This document shows positions 44,633 through 56,112 of a stretch of 64,000 nucleotides of DNA, piece after piece. Under the pieces are notes generated by a model that had not been told where the DNA came from, searched no databases, and worked only from the letters and a program-made list of their open reading frames with translations. The position numbers and the translations under genes were made by a program. Each line of letters begins with the position of its first letter. Position 1 is the first letter of the stretch. This DNA is from Acanthosepion pharaonis (lineage: Eukaryota; Mollusca; Cephalopoda; Sepiida; Sepiidae), in NCBI GenBank assembly GCA_903632075.3, contig CAHIKZ030002090.1, forward strand, positions 5,239,001 to 5,303,000, given 5' to 3'.

Positions 44633-44639
44633 AAATAAA

Positions 44640-45420
44640 GATTAATTACTTATAAACATAGAGTTTCATTTAAAACCACAGCTAGACAAAATCGATCAAA
44701 ACAACACAATTAGAATTTATTTATCCTAACATGAAATTTTGGTTTATTATCAATTTAAAAAATTTCAATGATATCGAATAGTGTTCTATGAAATAAAAAA
44801 GGCATGTTATTTACGTGTAATTTATTTTAAAATTAATTTATATATGTTATGAACTGTTTACGAAATATAAATTTTTATTTTATATATTGGAGAAATGTCT
44901 GCTCATTGGGCCTCTTTATTTTAAATTATTCTTTTATTAAGTCGTCAAATTTTAGTTTTTCATTATTCAATAGATGACAAAGAGTAAAGTCGATGTAGGA
45001 ATATTTAACTATTTTTTCTATCTTTATTTATTTATTTATTGTATACATTTTACTTCGTCAGTTTTCAAGCGGTTAACTTACTTTACTCCTAAAATTAATT
45101 GCAGTTGCTACATATACTAGCGTATTTTTGTAAATATATTTTGTTCTATTGGATTAATTGGAGAGATTTTTAAAAAAAATTTTCTATGTAAATCAACAGT
45201 TATATTTCCCGCCTCCACTTGAAACTGTAAATGTGGGTTTCTTTAGAATTCTTTTAAAGAGAAGGTGACGTTTTCATTATTGTTGCATGAAAGATTTCAA
45301 AATAAATTCGAGGTTATGGTAAAAGAAACACCGAAGTATGGTTGGATCAGTGAATGAGACTAGTTAATTTACGGAAAACTAACATCTTGTCTATCCCCGA
45401 AATTTTCTGCATAGTACTAT
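44640..45420. other. unassigned AT-rich spacer
   Basis: No recognised element. Confidence 0.3.
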
Positions 45421-45709
45421 ATGTAAACATTACAGATATAACTAAAATATATCTGTAAAAGGACAATATTGATCCATAGTACTCTTTTCTCATTTTTTTG
45501 GAGGCTTATTTTTCAAAAGTAAATATGACGAGAAAACCAAATTTCAAGAGAACATCACATAACCGAACGTGTTTGTGACGCCATTTTGTTTCAGCTGCGT
45601 CATTCGGTAGGGAGGTCTCGTTTTAATGCAGAAGGATAACTAGGGTATTTAATATTCAAGAAAGATATTTAAGATAGAACAGTAGAGAAAAAAATCTGTA
45701 CTCGAGCAC

Positions 45710-45986
45710 TGTTGGGGCGCACTAGAACTAGAAATGGACTGGTCCCTCTTATATAAGTCAGCTCTAGAGAGAGGACGGGAGAGCGAGAGCGTCAGCAGTC
45801 CAGATAAGCTTACACGTTACATACCGTTGGACTAGAGACTTTGGATATTGTTTCGTACTAACCAACCTTCGTTCTACTAATCACTCTGTTGTTAATTGCT
45901 TTTACAAATATACCAGTATTTTCCCCTACAACTGTGTTTGTCTTGATTCATACACCGACACGCGGGAAACTCACAACATCTCAACA
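45710..45986 (+). mobile_element. solo LTR, 277 bp, TSD AGCAC
   Basis: Starts TGTTGGGGCGCACTAG and ends CATCTCAACA, so the ends are TGTTG...CAACA. The 5-bp target duplication AGCAC is at 45705-45709 and 45987-45991. A TATATAAG box lies at about 45752-45759 with GC-richer text downstream, as in an LTR promoter. The structure fits a retroelement LTR left by recombination. No internal region is present. Confidence 0.85.
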
Positions 45987-46779
45987 AGCACATCGGATGA
46001 TTCCCAAATATAAACTTTCTTGAGACCAGATGAATCATTTGTTACCGAGCTGTAAAGAAAGTTTCATGTGTTCATGTTATACTGTTGGGGAATAATAAGT
46101 GAAAGCTTGGTGCGAATAACCTCAAGATTGGTCAAAGTGGAAGTGAAATTAAAATGGCTTATAGTGAATATGCTATGAAAAAAAAAACCGATGTTTTTTT
46201 GTTTTTTTTAGGGCAATACGATTCCAGTAGTAGTTTTACGTTTCATCAAACGTTTTGAATAATACAGAGGTGTGTGACAAGATCATTTCCGGTGTTGAAA
46301 CATGGTTTTTTTTAATAGAACCGGAAACAAAACACCAGAGCGTTTAATGGAAAACAAAGAATTCGGCACGATTGAAAAAACGTACGAATATCTCACACAC
46401 AATCATGATCATGCTTACATGTTTCTTTGATGACGTAGGGTGGGGATAATATTTGAAGTTTATTGCTCTTATTTTCTTGCAATCTTCTACGCTCTTAAAA
46501 AATAGGAATAAATAAAAGAAACCGTAGGGATTATATTACGATTATAAGTGTAATTAATTACAGGTAATTAAACTGTGGTTATTTATAATTGTAAGAACGA
46601 TTGCTAAAACAGTACATACTAATTGTTAAAACTTACAATGCGTGTATAAACATTTCAATCTTATTACTGTTCGGGCAAATAAGGTCGCCTCGAGGGAATT
46701 GGTTACTAAAATCCCCCCATCCTCTCCCCTGGCACGTATTCCTGACATATCAGTGCGGGGGCATTTCTGTTTAGATATC

Positions 46780-48250
46780 AGGCGATGTGCAAGAGTGCAG
46801 GGAGAAGCTGATTTATGCCTTTCACATGAATATTCTTCTATGCGCCATTTCTCTTCAGGACGTAGGCTGTCATGGCTCTCCACAAATTTCCTTTCCTTTG
46901 TAGATCTTAATAGATTTTGTCTTTTTGCTATCTCTTGTAAACTTTCCTCTGGCATCCATTTACTCACTAGGTAGGTTATGCGTTGTTTTACTCTGTCCCT
47001 CTTGCCTTCGATCTGTCCTGTGAGTATCAAATTTTCTAAGCCCACTTTCCTCATTATGTACCCTAGTAGTTTCAACCGTCTCTTTATGATGTTAAGTATA
47101 AGTGTTCTTTTTGTTTCCATTTCTCTAAAGCTTAGTCGTTACATATATGCTCTGCCCATGGTATTCTCAGCATGTAGAACCACATTTCTGTTGTTTCAAG
47201 TCTCTTCTTCATCTGTGAAGAGACGTCAAGCATTCACTGTCATATAGAAGGAATAATATTACATAATATTTCAGTACTCTTTTTTTGTTTCTAAGGAATT
47301 TTTTTCTGTTTCTTAATACTTTGCTTAGACTTTGGAAAGCATCTTTCGCTATCTGTTGAAACTTTAATAATGCATGGAATAATAATGCAACACAAAATGT
47401 ACTTAGAACAAAATGTATTGAAACAAGAAAGTGTACACAATATTTACATATAGTCTTTTGTATATTCCTGGTAAGACTGTTCCTGGAGAATGTGTTGACT
47501 GAGTCGCAGTCGGGCAGAGTCTCTGGTTGAATCTCTTGATTCCTCCTTTCTTCCCGGTACCAACCATATTTATATGGTCGGTACTCCACTATGCAAATTA
47601 GGTGGATCCTACCACAATACTATCTCAATGCGGCTTCGGATTTCAGTGTCGCATTTTTCGTTTTCTGTTAAAACACTTCTTTGATATTTAAATTATACGT
47701 GTTTGATTTTTGTATATCCATGTAATTTGCATGCTGGGCTGTTCTTTTTGCTAACACTCATGCATTCTGTCTTCTTGCAATTGATAGTTAGTCCTTTCTT
47801 CTCTCTTTCATTCACTACCTTCAGTATTAGTTCTTTCAGTTTCCTTTTTCTTGACTGCTATCAACACAGTATTATCTACATATCATATTTTTGTTAATAT
47901 TGTGGCTACCAATAATGAGTCCTTGTCGCCTTACTGTATTGATTGAATAAATCCAGTGAGAAGACATGTCGTTGTCTTACACCCCTTCCCATTTTTGTAA
48001 ATTTACTGAACTCATTTTCTATTGGCATGCAGGTGGTTTGCTGCCAGTATAGGTTCCTGATTATCCTAATATCCTTCCCAAATATGTCAAGGTTACCTAG
48101 CAGTTCCAAAGGGCCTTTGTGGCGTAGTTTATCAACCACTTTTGCATAATCTATAAAACACAGATACACACCTTCGGCATTTTTATTGCATTTATTGATA
48201 TCATTATCATCATAATTATGGTAATCCTTGTTACAGTGTCCTTAACGAAC
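46780..48250 (-). mobile_element. LINE family A copy, minus strand
   Basis: Reading leftwards: YAKVVDKLRHKGPLELLGNL and DIFGKDIRIIRNLYWQQTTC at 48030-48160, FTKMGRGVRQRHVFSLDLFN at 47950-48010 (one unit of the block tandemly amplified at 31565), a degraded post-YADD region, then IAKDAFQSLSKVLRNRKKFL (47290-47355), WFYMLRIPWAEH-like text (47150), ETKRTLILNIIKRRLKLLGY, IMRKVGLENLILTGQIEGKR and the C-terminus to about 46860. A solo LTR interrupts it at 47354-47619. Numerous frame breaks. Confidence 0.85.
47354..47619 (-). mobile_element. solo LTR, 266 bp, inside LINE A, TSD CTATC
   Basis: The host LINE text TTCGCTATCTCAATGCGG is split: CTATC is at 47349-47353 and again at 47620-47624. The insert begins TGTTGAAACTTTAATAAT and ends TCCTACCACAATA, so its ends are TGTTG and CAATA (a CAACA end with one change). 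On the minus strand it has an octamer ATTTGCAT and a TATAAATA box. It is younger than the LINE it interrupts. Confidence 0.8.
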
Positions 48251-48302
48251 TTGTACTGTTCTTGTTCTATTTCCGGTCTGATTTTGCTGCGCAAGATAGA
48301 TA

Positions 48303-48314
48303 TGAACAAACTAG

Positions 48315-48378
<64 letters not shown>

Positions 48379-48390
48379 TGAACAATCTGG

Positions 48391-48434
<44 letters not shown>

Positions 48435-48466
48435 TAAACAAACTGGAGAGATAGGTAGATATAAAC

Positions 48467-48505
<39 letters not shown>

Positions 48506-48541
48506 TGAACAAACTGGGAGAGATAGGTAAATATAAACATT

Positions 48542-48604
<63 letters not shown>

Positions 48605-48618
48605 TGAACAATCTGGGG

Positions 48619-48668
<50 letters not shown>

Positions 48669-48680
48669 TGAACAATCTGG

Positions 48681-48735
<55 letters not shown>

Positions 48736-48748
48736 CTGAACAAACTAG

Positions 48749-48806
<58 letters not shown>

Positions 48807-48836
48807 AACAAACTGGAGAGATAGGTAGATATAAAC

Positions 48837-48883
<47 letters not shown>

Positions 48884-48927
48884 TGAACAAACTGGGAGAG
48901 ATAGGTAAATATAAACATTATAGATAG

Positions 48928-48961
<34 letters not shown>

Positions 48962-48985
48962 ATAGAGAGAGAGAGATAGGGTGAT
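48303..48985. repeat. higher-order (GATA)n satellite
   Basis: GATA blocks of 30-60 bases are separated by linkers of two kinds: GATATGAACAATCTGGGATA (about 48377, 48600, 48665) and AAACTGGGAGAGATAGGTA with AATATAAACATTATAGATA (48505-48548 and 48882-48925). A run of blocks and linkers of about 372-377 bases (48434-48805) is repeated at 48806-48925. It ends in an AG-rich block. All long frames here are Ile-Tyr-Leu-Ser artefacts. Confidence 0.95.
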
Positions 48986-48989
48986 GATG

Positions 48990-49835
48990 ACTGAAAAACT
49001 GTTTACGTATCATGTATTTCAGAATTTATAAGTGGACACTTAAATCGGTGACGAATACATAATCATAATAGGGTTCTTCGATATTTGAGACAAGCGCTAT
49101 CGCCGAGTCTTCTGACGTCTCTTCACGTTAGAATGTTCAAGCTATTTTCTTTGAAATATTACGACGCAATCTAATCTTCGTTTTCTTGAGAAGTCAGCAA
49201 TATTGAAAGGTTACTCTTTGAAGGAGCTAAAACATGACACAGACTTGATTGTATGTCTGAATAATTATATGTGCTGTGCAAAAAACTGAACATTTCCAAT
49301 ACGAGAAGACAGGAAAGTTGCTTTGAGTAGAGATTTTTTTTAGAAAAAACCTCACCTGACAAGCATAAATTCTAAAGGACTCAACAAAAAGATATCAAGA
49401 AAAGACCTCGGAATCTTTTTAAAATGTTACTTTCCGCGCTTAATCATTTTTTGGCTAGTCACTTTTTTTATTTTCTTCTTTATTACGATTCTATGATTGT
49501 CATTGAGAATCGGTAATTAAAAATGAGTCGTTTACGAAACATGAACTCACAAATGGAAGTTGCGATAAGAAGCAGAAGAAACTAAGATTAACTAAATGTT
49601 CATTATAGAAATATTGAATAATATCCTTCATAATCTATTCATGTTCTTAAATAACCCCGTCAGATCGTAATTATCTTATGGATGCCATGCACGACCCCGA
49701 GTTCGTTCAGAAATATCTAAACTGTCACCTGTATGCAACTATATCAAAGATCTATACTTAAAATAGCTTTGAGCTGGTTTACAAAACTCGAAGAAGGATG
49801 GTCTTTGCCAAGATTATCCTTCTTCGAAACATGTG
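48990..49835. other. unassigned spacer
   Basis: No gene or element recognised. The open stretch at 49733-49936 continues into the repeat listed next. Confidence 0.3.
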
Positions 49836-49839
49836 ACCT

Positions 49840-50960
49840 GGTGCTACAGAATCACAAAGAACTGTATCAAATAACAGAAACCAAATCACTTCAGAACTTT
49901 CAACAGCAACTGACATGGATATCACATGTAAGTTGAAGAGAAGATAATTATATAATCATAATAATGACATTAAATGCTTCTCCAAATAAAAGGTTACGAA
50001 GGAAAAACGCATCAATACTCCGTCCTAGGTATGACGATAAACTACATCCGCGTTCTGGGTAAGACGATAAACTACGTCCAGCAGCAAGGCCTCTGATCAG
50101 GAGGTTTTGAGGAGCGTGGAACCAACTCTTAATTTCTGGTGTTCCTAGGTCCACCCTGACCCGGGGTGGTAGCACCTGTTAGGGTCACACCTATGGGAAA
50201 ATAGTTAACCCCCAAATGGGGGTCAAAACACTATGAAAGTGTAAAAAAAAGTTTCAATACCAGTAATACATTTTTCGAGGAAAAAATATTACCAGCAATA
50301 TATTATTGCTAGCATTATATTTTTAGAAAAAAATATTACCAGCAATATATTATTGCCAGCATTACATCTTTTTTAAAAAATATTACTAGCAATAAAAATC
50401 TTGTCGCCATTAAATAACCCATTGACGTTGATATGCCGTAAAACAAAACAAACCAAAGCAAACCGCATCATTACTGGAAAAGCGATTTGGGCCACTTGAC
50501 TTGAGAAACATATTTTCCTGAAAAATTGGAAAAAAAAGATCTTATAAATTTCAATCATTGACCGAATCATGAATCGGTCAATGAATACCAAAATACCAAA
50601 TATTTTCTTTATAAGGAAACAGCTAATAACACCAGTACCATTTTGTTATGTGGCCTTACTTCATCTCATTAACGTTGCATTTTATCTCCAACATTCTGAG
50701 TCAATATATTCTTTATTATTACTGTTGTTTTAACATAGTTTTACATTATCTTATTACAATTGCTTTTTAGCGCAACAATATGGTCTAATAGAGTCTTCAG
50801 TATTGCTATTATTCTATGACAAGTTTTATTCCAATTTATTATTGCTGCTTTTTATCCCAACGATACGCGTCAATACGCTCTTCATTATTATTATTATTAA
50901 CTTATTATTTATTTTACTCCGTGTTATTAACATTATTTTTATCGTAACACGCTGGGTTGA
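49840..50960 (+). repeat. long interspersed repeat, copy 1 (paralogue at 59670-60310)
   Basis: Text such as TATCACATGTAAGTTGAAGA, GGAAACAGCTAATAACACC AGTACCATTTTGTTA and CAACATTCTGAGTCAATA has close counterparts in order at 59750-60090. The copy is split by the SINE at 50020-50464. No coding signature. Confidence 0.75.
50020..50464 (+). mobile_element. SINE with unidentified head, 11-bp TSD and empty-site paralogue
   Basis: Flanks GCATCAATACT (50009-50019) and GCATCATTACT (50465-50475) are the target duplication. The related locus near 59850 reads CTTCAATACTGGAAAGAGCG without the element. The 240-bp head contains an imperfect direct repeat (ATGACGATAAACTAC and AAGACGATAAACTACGTCC), CTCTGATCAGGAGGTTTTGA and GTTAGGGTCACACCTATGGG. 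It is neither tRNA- nor 5S-like to my eye. The body holds tandem ATTACCAGCAATA units. The tail (TAAATAACCCATTGACG, TTGATATGCCGTAAAAC) is the common one. Confidence 0.85.
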
Positions 50961-50964
50961 TCTA

Positions 50965-51835
50965 TATCATTAGTTTTGCTTTTGCTCTGGATTGATATAA
51001 TCTTCAAATAAATAACGTGAAATTAAAAATAAAGAAGGGAATATACAGGGAAGAACTCGTAAGTCATATATTTGGAGTCCGTTTTGTAGGACGTTATTAT
51101 AATCATTTCAATAAAGGAAGGATCGATGATTATTATTCTGTTAAGCCATTGATTCTCGCCGCTACACGTTCTTTTTTGTTGATGTTTGTTTGTTTTTTTG
51201 CTATTTAGAAAGTTAATCTTTAAATCACCTTTAAAAGTTTTACATGTATTTCCTTTCGCACATTGTTGCATTACTTATTTTGCCATATTTTATGCGTGTA
51301 GCATTTATTCAATCTACCAGGAAGAGCATCGATGCAGTGAACCTTGGTAAAAAGCAGCAATAATACGATGATAAAACTAGCGATTAAATTCTCTTTTCAA
51401 AGACACGAGTTCTGTTCGAACTTTGCTTTTCCTTCAGTTCACAGGCCAAGCTAATGTTTGAAGAAAAATGTTTTCATATTAATTATTTCTTTCAATACAA
51501 TTATCATTATTATTTATTTTTTAATTAATTTATTTATTATGCAATTATTAGTGATTAAACAATCCTATTTTATACATATAAATTTAGAATCATCGCAGAA
51601 ATTCTAGTATGGTGAGAAGTTGAAGCGGTGAACACGTCGGAAGAAAAATGGCGTGGAACACTTCTTAGTTAAAAGTTAAGAGCAAACATAAACCAATAAG
51701 TAGAAAACCTACAATCTTTTGCGGCGAGACCCAATCGAGAGCTTCAGTTTACTCTGTTCAGCCTGTCTAATGGAATCCAGCTTCGAAGATGCTGCAAGCC
51801 TGCATCCAACACATACAGACACACACATATATTTA
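50965..51835. other. unassigned spacer
   Basis: AT-rich. A 63-codon open stretch (51017-51208) has no recognisable domain. Confidence 0.3.
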
Positions 51836-51975
51836 TATATATGTGTGTGTGTGTTGTGTGCATGTATTTATGTGTGTGTGTGTATTTAGGCAGCATAGCT
51901 TCATTCAAACATGTTTCATTGAATAATATAAACAGACATATTGTGTGTACTTATTTTTATACTGATTCTTTCCAG

Positions 51976-52083
51976 TTCTCTGGTCAGTTTCTTGATGTCA
52001 AGATGAAATTCATCAAGGAAGGTACCGTAGTTTTTTCCAACTCAAGTACTTTCGATCTCCTCCAAGATCATTCTCAGGAGTAA
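51976..52083 (+). other. possible 3'-terminal exon, unrecognised
   Basis: A pyrimidine-rich acceptor (TATACTGATTCTTTCCAG) precedes 36 codons beginning FSGQFLDVKMKFIKEGTVVF and ending LLQDHSQE before TAA. Third positions are richer in C and G than the surroundings. No AATAAA is obvious within 150 bases, and the family is unknown. It could be a coincidental frame. Confidence 0.25.
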
Positions 52084-52299
52084 ATTACAATGACAAAGTT
52101 ATTGTAACTGCGATAAAATCTGCATTTGTTTGTAATTTCTTTTTAAAACACGGGTGAACGCTCTCTGATATAATTATTTTAATTCATCATTGTTGAAGAC
52201 AGACTAGCCACAAATGTACACGAATCACAAATGTAACCTAGTCTACATAGCAACGCAGTGTCATCTACTTTCTTTAAACCTAATACCTAATAACTCAAA

Positions 52300-52393
52300 A
52301 ACGAAGGATTTTCTGACATATGTTTATATGGACTTTTTTCCTTGTTTTGGTGTGAAGAACCCACCCACACACTTCGTATGTTTGATACACCTA

Positions 52394-52489
<96 letters not shown>

Positions 52490-52512
52490 GAGGGGGAGAG
52501 AGAGAGAGACCT
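52300..52512 (+). repeat. DDE-element 3' flank relic followed by (AT)n-(AG)n
   Basis: 52315-52390 (ACATATGTTTATATGGACTT ... GAAGAACCCACCC) is a diverged copy of the minus-strand text at 549-660, the 3' side of the DDE transposase at the left of the window. A microsatellite follows (52396-52512). Confidence 0.6.
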
Positions 52513-52519
52513 TAATTAA

Positions 52520-53570
52520 ATCTTTATGGACTATATGAAAATTGCCCCATTCACCGGCCTCCATAGAGCTTTCACCCAGTTACACATTTCTTCCTTCATT
52601 TGATGTACTTATGGAGACTATTCTTCTTGGACTCTTCTGGTTAGAACTGTAAGCAGGAAGGACACCACTTCATTTATTAATGTATTATTATCCTGGAAGT
52701 GCTTGTATTTCAAAAAAAAGAACTCTTGGAAGACAAGAGGGTGGAAATTAGATAGTGCCAGGTCAGAAGAACAAAAGAATTTTTAGCCACATTTTTACTT
52801 CCATTTGTGAAACATAGATGTCTTCTGATACATTGTCTTGCAATATGTGGACACCTTTGCTAACAAAGCACATCTGTATTTTGATAGCTACCAATAATTT
52901 CAACTGCTAACATATATGTTACTCTTACTGTACTGCCTTTGATCCTAGAAAACTGTCAGTATCAACTTGTCAGCAGAGAATTGGACACTTGCCTTTCGGG
53001 TACTGTGCTTGTATTGTCTGGGACTATGCTTAGGTCTTTGCATAAAAGTGATAAACCCACATTTCATCTTGGGTAATTAGTTGGAGGGGAGCGGAGAAAA
53101 GTTTTTAACTTTTCTGCCACATAGCTAAATGTTCATGGAAACGAGTAAATCTGGTTTCCTTTTGAGAAGATAATCCAAAAAATCATAACACTGACATTGT
53201 CTGCATTTGCATGTGTCCATTCACTATTATTTCCCGATATGCCACACTAATCTTGACACTGTTCACTAGTTCTTGAATGCTTATGTGGTGATATCCTTAA
53301 GATGACAGTCTCCACTTATTGGATGGTGTCACCATCAATGGCCACTTAAGGAGCTATTTTTACTGAAATCTGACTATATTTCAGATGCCAATATCAGTAT
53401 TTAATAACACTACAGGATGAAGCATATGTCGTCATCTCTTTCAAAATTGTTTGTGATGCATTGTGTTTTATAAAGAGGAACTTGATTACAGATCTATACT
53501 CTACTGGTTCCATGGTCTTTAATGCACATTCACATGTGAAATGTAGAAATATTTATTAGTACAGGTCTGC
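52520..53570 (-). pseudogene. mariner transposase pseudogene, near full length
   Basis: Reading leftwards: an N-terminal part (53560-53300) aligned with the piece at 53950-54230; HTH and linker text with TFSYVAEKLKTFL (53110); LITQDEMWVYHFYAKT containing the first catalytic Asp (about 53070); GVHILQDNVSEDI with the second Asp (about 52840); then after a shift LSNFHPLVFQEFFFLKYKHF QDD for the third-Asp block (52680-52740); and a C-terminus near 52600. The spacing fits the D-D-D core of mariner. Multiple stops. Confidence 0.75.
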
Positions 53571-53829
53571 AAATTGAATTGTGCTGATACATGTTTCTAT
53601 ATCTGTAAATTGGGGTAGGACAAATGACTCTCCTTTATAATAATCTGAAAGACCAGCTTGCTAACCATTATCGTATGGTGATGCATTCAGAGGCATAATC
53701 TGGAAGTTCATCTACTAATTAAACATTGATTCTTCTCTACAATTTTATTGTAATGTTCATTGAAGTCACTAAAAGCAAGTATTAAACAAAAAGGCTTTCA
53801 GCTTTCTACTTGTTTACTGAAGATCTCTA

Positions 53830-54250
53830 AAAATTAATCCCAAATACAGTGTTTGATTATTAGTGCTTTTTTTTCTGGACAGATAACCAACAAACTCACC
53901 ACAATGATATTTTCTGCATCTGCAGGAATCTATTCACAGACCCCACTGTCTCCGTAAGATGTCAGTTTCTACTTGTTGAATGGTGTCACCATCAGTGGAC
54001 GACTAAAGGCAGCCAGCCAGAAATAAGAGCAATTTTTACTGAAACCTACCGATATTACAGATGTCGATATCAGAACTTAATAAGACTACAACATTGTGTA
54101 TCTGGTCCATATACTGAAATCATCTCATTGGAAACTGTTTGTGGTGGGCGACTTTTTAAATCAGGAAATTTATCACAGCTCTATACTCGACTGCCTCCAC
54201 GGTTACACCTTACTGCACAGAAATATTGATTGATATTGGTCTCAAAATTA
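53830..54250 (-). pseudogene. mariner transposase, N-terminal fragment (second copy)
   Basis: The minus strand reads VEAVEYRAVINFL (54190), FQYMDQIHNVV, then TDGDTIQQVETDILRRQ (53960). This equals the mariner N-terminus (V-E-Y-R-A-V-I-K-F-L ... D-E-T-I-Q-Q-V-E). It is paralleled at 53280-53520 by the next copy. Confidence 0.7.
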
Positions 54251-54349
54251 AAGTTTACCCAACATAATGACGCAGATTTCTACATTAACAATTTAACATT
54301 AACGATTCACATACGCCCGCGTAGAAGCTTTTGATCTCTGTCGGGTCTG

Positions 54350-54546
54350 GTTAGAAACTGATGATTGGGCAACTCCAGCCAAGACGAAGGAACAATACTC
54401 CATGAGGCGAAAAAGTTTCTCTTAGATTTTCTGACACATAGCGGAAATGTCCTCGGGAAGCAAATGATTCTGGCTTGCTTCTGTAAAGATAAAAATAAAC
54501 AACAAACTCACCACACTGACATTTTCTATACGTTCATTCACAGACT
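54350..54546 (-). pseudogene. mariner transposase, middle fragment (third copy)
   Basis: The minus strand reads TYRKCQCGEFVVYFYLYRSK and FRYVSENLRETFS, matching the linker of the 52520 copy (NADNVSVMIF ... FSYVAEKLKTFL). It is cut off by the 5S-derived SINE at 54548. Confidence 0.6.
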
Positions 54547-54547
54547 T

Positions 54548-54870
54548 CCACCTAGAGGAGTGACCGCTTGAGAATAACAGGTGCTGTAAGTTTGGATGTG
54601 CGGGCGGTGTAGTGGATAATGGCTCAGGGTTGTTAATCGAAGAGCCGAATCCCAATTCCATTTGGGTTCGTTATATTCACTTATGAGCAAATAATCTTGG
54701 GAGATGTATGAATCCACTTCTTATCCCCGCAGCTATGAGTTAATAAGTAAGACTTTTATCACTAAAATCACTAAAAAATAAAATAAAATTGCGTGCAAAA
54801 TATTTAGATTTCGGCATTAAATAACCCATAGAGGTTGATAAGCCGCTGAACAAATTCAACCAATCGTAAA
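54548..54870 (+). mobile_element. 5S/tRNA composite SINE, 5'-truncated
   Basis: CTAGAGGAGTGACCGCTTGA GAATAACAGGTGCTGTAAG is the 3' third of 5S rRNA (C box region). GTGTAGTGGATAATGGCTCA and GGGTTCGTTATATTCACTTA then give the tRNA-like unit, followed by AAATAACCCATAGAGGTTGA TAAGCCG. Confidence 0.8.
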
Positions 54871-54874
54871 GAAA

Positions 54875-55535
54875 TTTATTTTTTAATCATGTAAATTGAC
54901 GTATAAAACATAATTCAATAAAACATACTTTTTTTTAATTATCTTTTAATATCGTTAACCGCTCTGAAACTAGTTTCAAACAATACTGGAAACGAGTATA
55001 TAATCGTTTTTTAGGCATTTTGATAGGATATTTACAAATGCTAGACCCAAGAACAAAATGATTTGGTCATTTGGTTCTGATCTGGAGCAGTTGGTTAGGC
55101 CGAGAACTTTTCAGCACACACTAGTGTACTATAAAATACCAATGAAAAACATGAGAAGGCAGCCTAACTTATGTTACAATGAAAACTAACTCGGACGAAG
55201 TATTTTTTACGGACAGGGAAACAAAGGTACACAAAAACCCACAATCTTAATTATACACACACACACGTGTGTATGTGTGTGTTTAAACTTGCTATGATCC
55301 ATGTTGAAATTCAAAAATTGAGGTCGTTCTATTTCTGGAACGCTGTTAAGGATGAAAAAAAACTTTTACGAAGAATAGGCAAGTAAAAATAAATTATTTA
55401 AATATTCGGTTGAATCAAGAATAATTCCCGTTTTTTGGGCACCAAATGTAATAATAAATGTACCATCCTAACTACTAATCATATGTAGTAGTTAAGAATA
55501 AATTTGAAGTACACTAATATACCTTATGTTTTACA
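54875..55535. other. unassigned spacer
   Basis: AT-rich; a short CACACGTGTGTATGTG inverted microsatellite at 55253-55281. Confidence 0.3.
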
Positions 55536-55539
55536 CGGC

Positions 55540-55900
55540 AATGGCAGCGTACATAGTGGATGAAAGGAAAAATGTTGTTCTTCTACATGATAACTCAAGA
55601 CCACAATAGAGCAAGAACATCACAGGAAATCATTTTGGTCGGTTGGTCTGTTCTATTTCACCCGCCACATTCGCCTGATCCAAACAATTATTACTTTTTT
55701 TCCGACTGCTGCAAAACGCTTTGATGGAGACAAATTTCTCTAATGAAAACCTTGACTGAAGGTTTCGCCGAAAATATTTCCACATCAAATCCTCTCGAAA
55801 GATCTTGAAGATATAACAGATGATAACAAGTCATTGTAAATAACTGAGGATAAAATTGAATAAAATGTAATTGTATTTTTTTAAAAATAATGTTGATAAA
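55540..55900 (+). pseudogene. mariner transposase C-terminal fragment
   Basis: The plus strand reads VDERKNVVLLHDNSRPQ with the second catalytic Asp in L-H-D-N-x-R-P. Then, after a shift, the PPHSPDPNNYYFF region occupies the third-Asp position, followed by RLLQNALMETNFSNENL. Different from the minus-strand mariner copies at 52-54 kb. Confidence 0.7.
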
Positions 55901-56112
55901 CAAAAGCGTAAATCATGTTTGACTCAAGCTAATAATATAATTATAGCAAAGTTTTCAACTATACCAATGTCGTCATTTTTGTAACCGTTATAATGAAACA
56001 AGAGAGGAAATTGTGTTTGAGGAATTACTCCATGTTGTAGAACTTTGACAAAGTAAAGTAATGAGTCAGCGATGATTGACTAAAATATATATTTGCTTTG
56101 TTCAGGCTGATT

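Noticed and set aside
48151..48890. Overlapping minus-strand frames of up to 175 codons
   Set aside because: Translations of the GATA satellite (Ile-Tyr-Leu-Ser periodicity).
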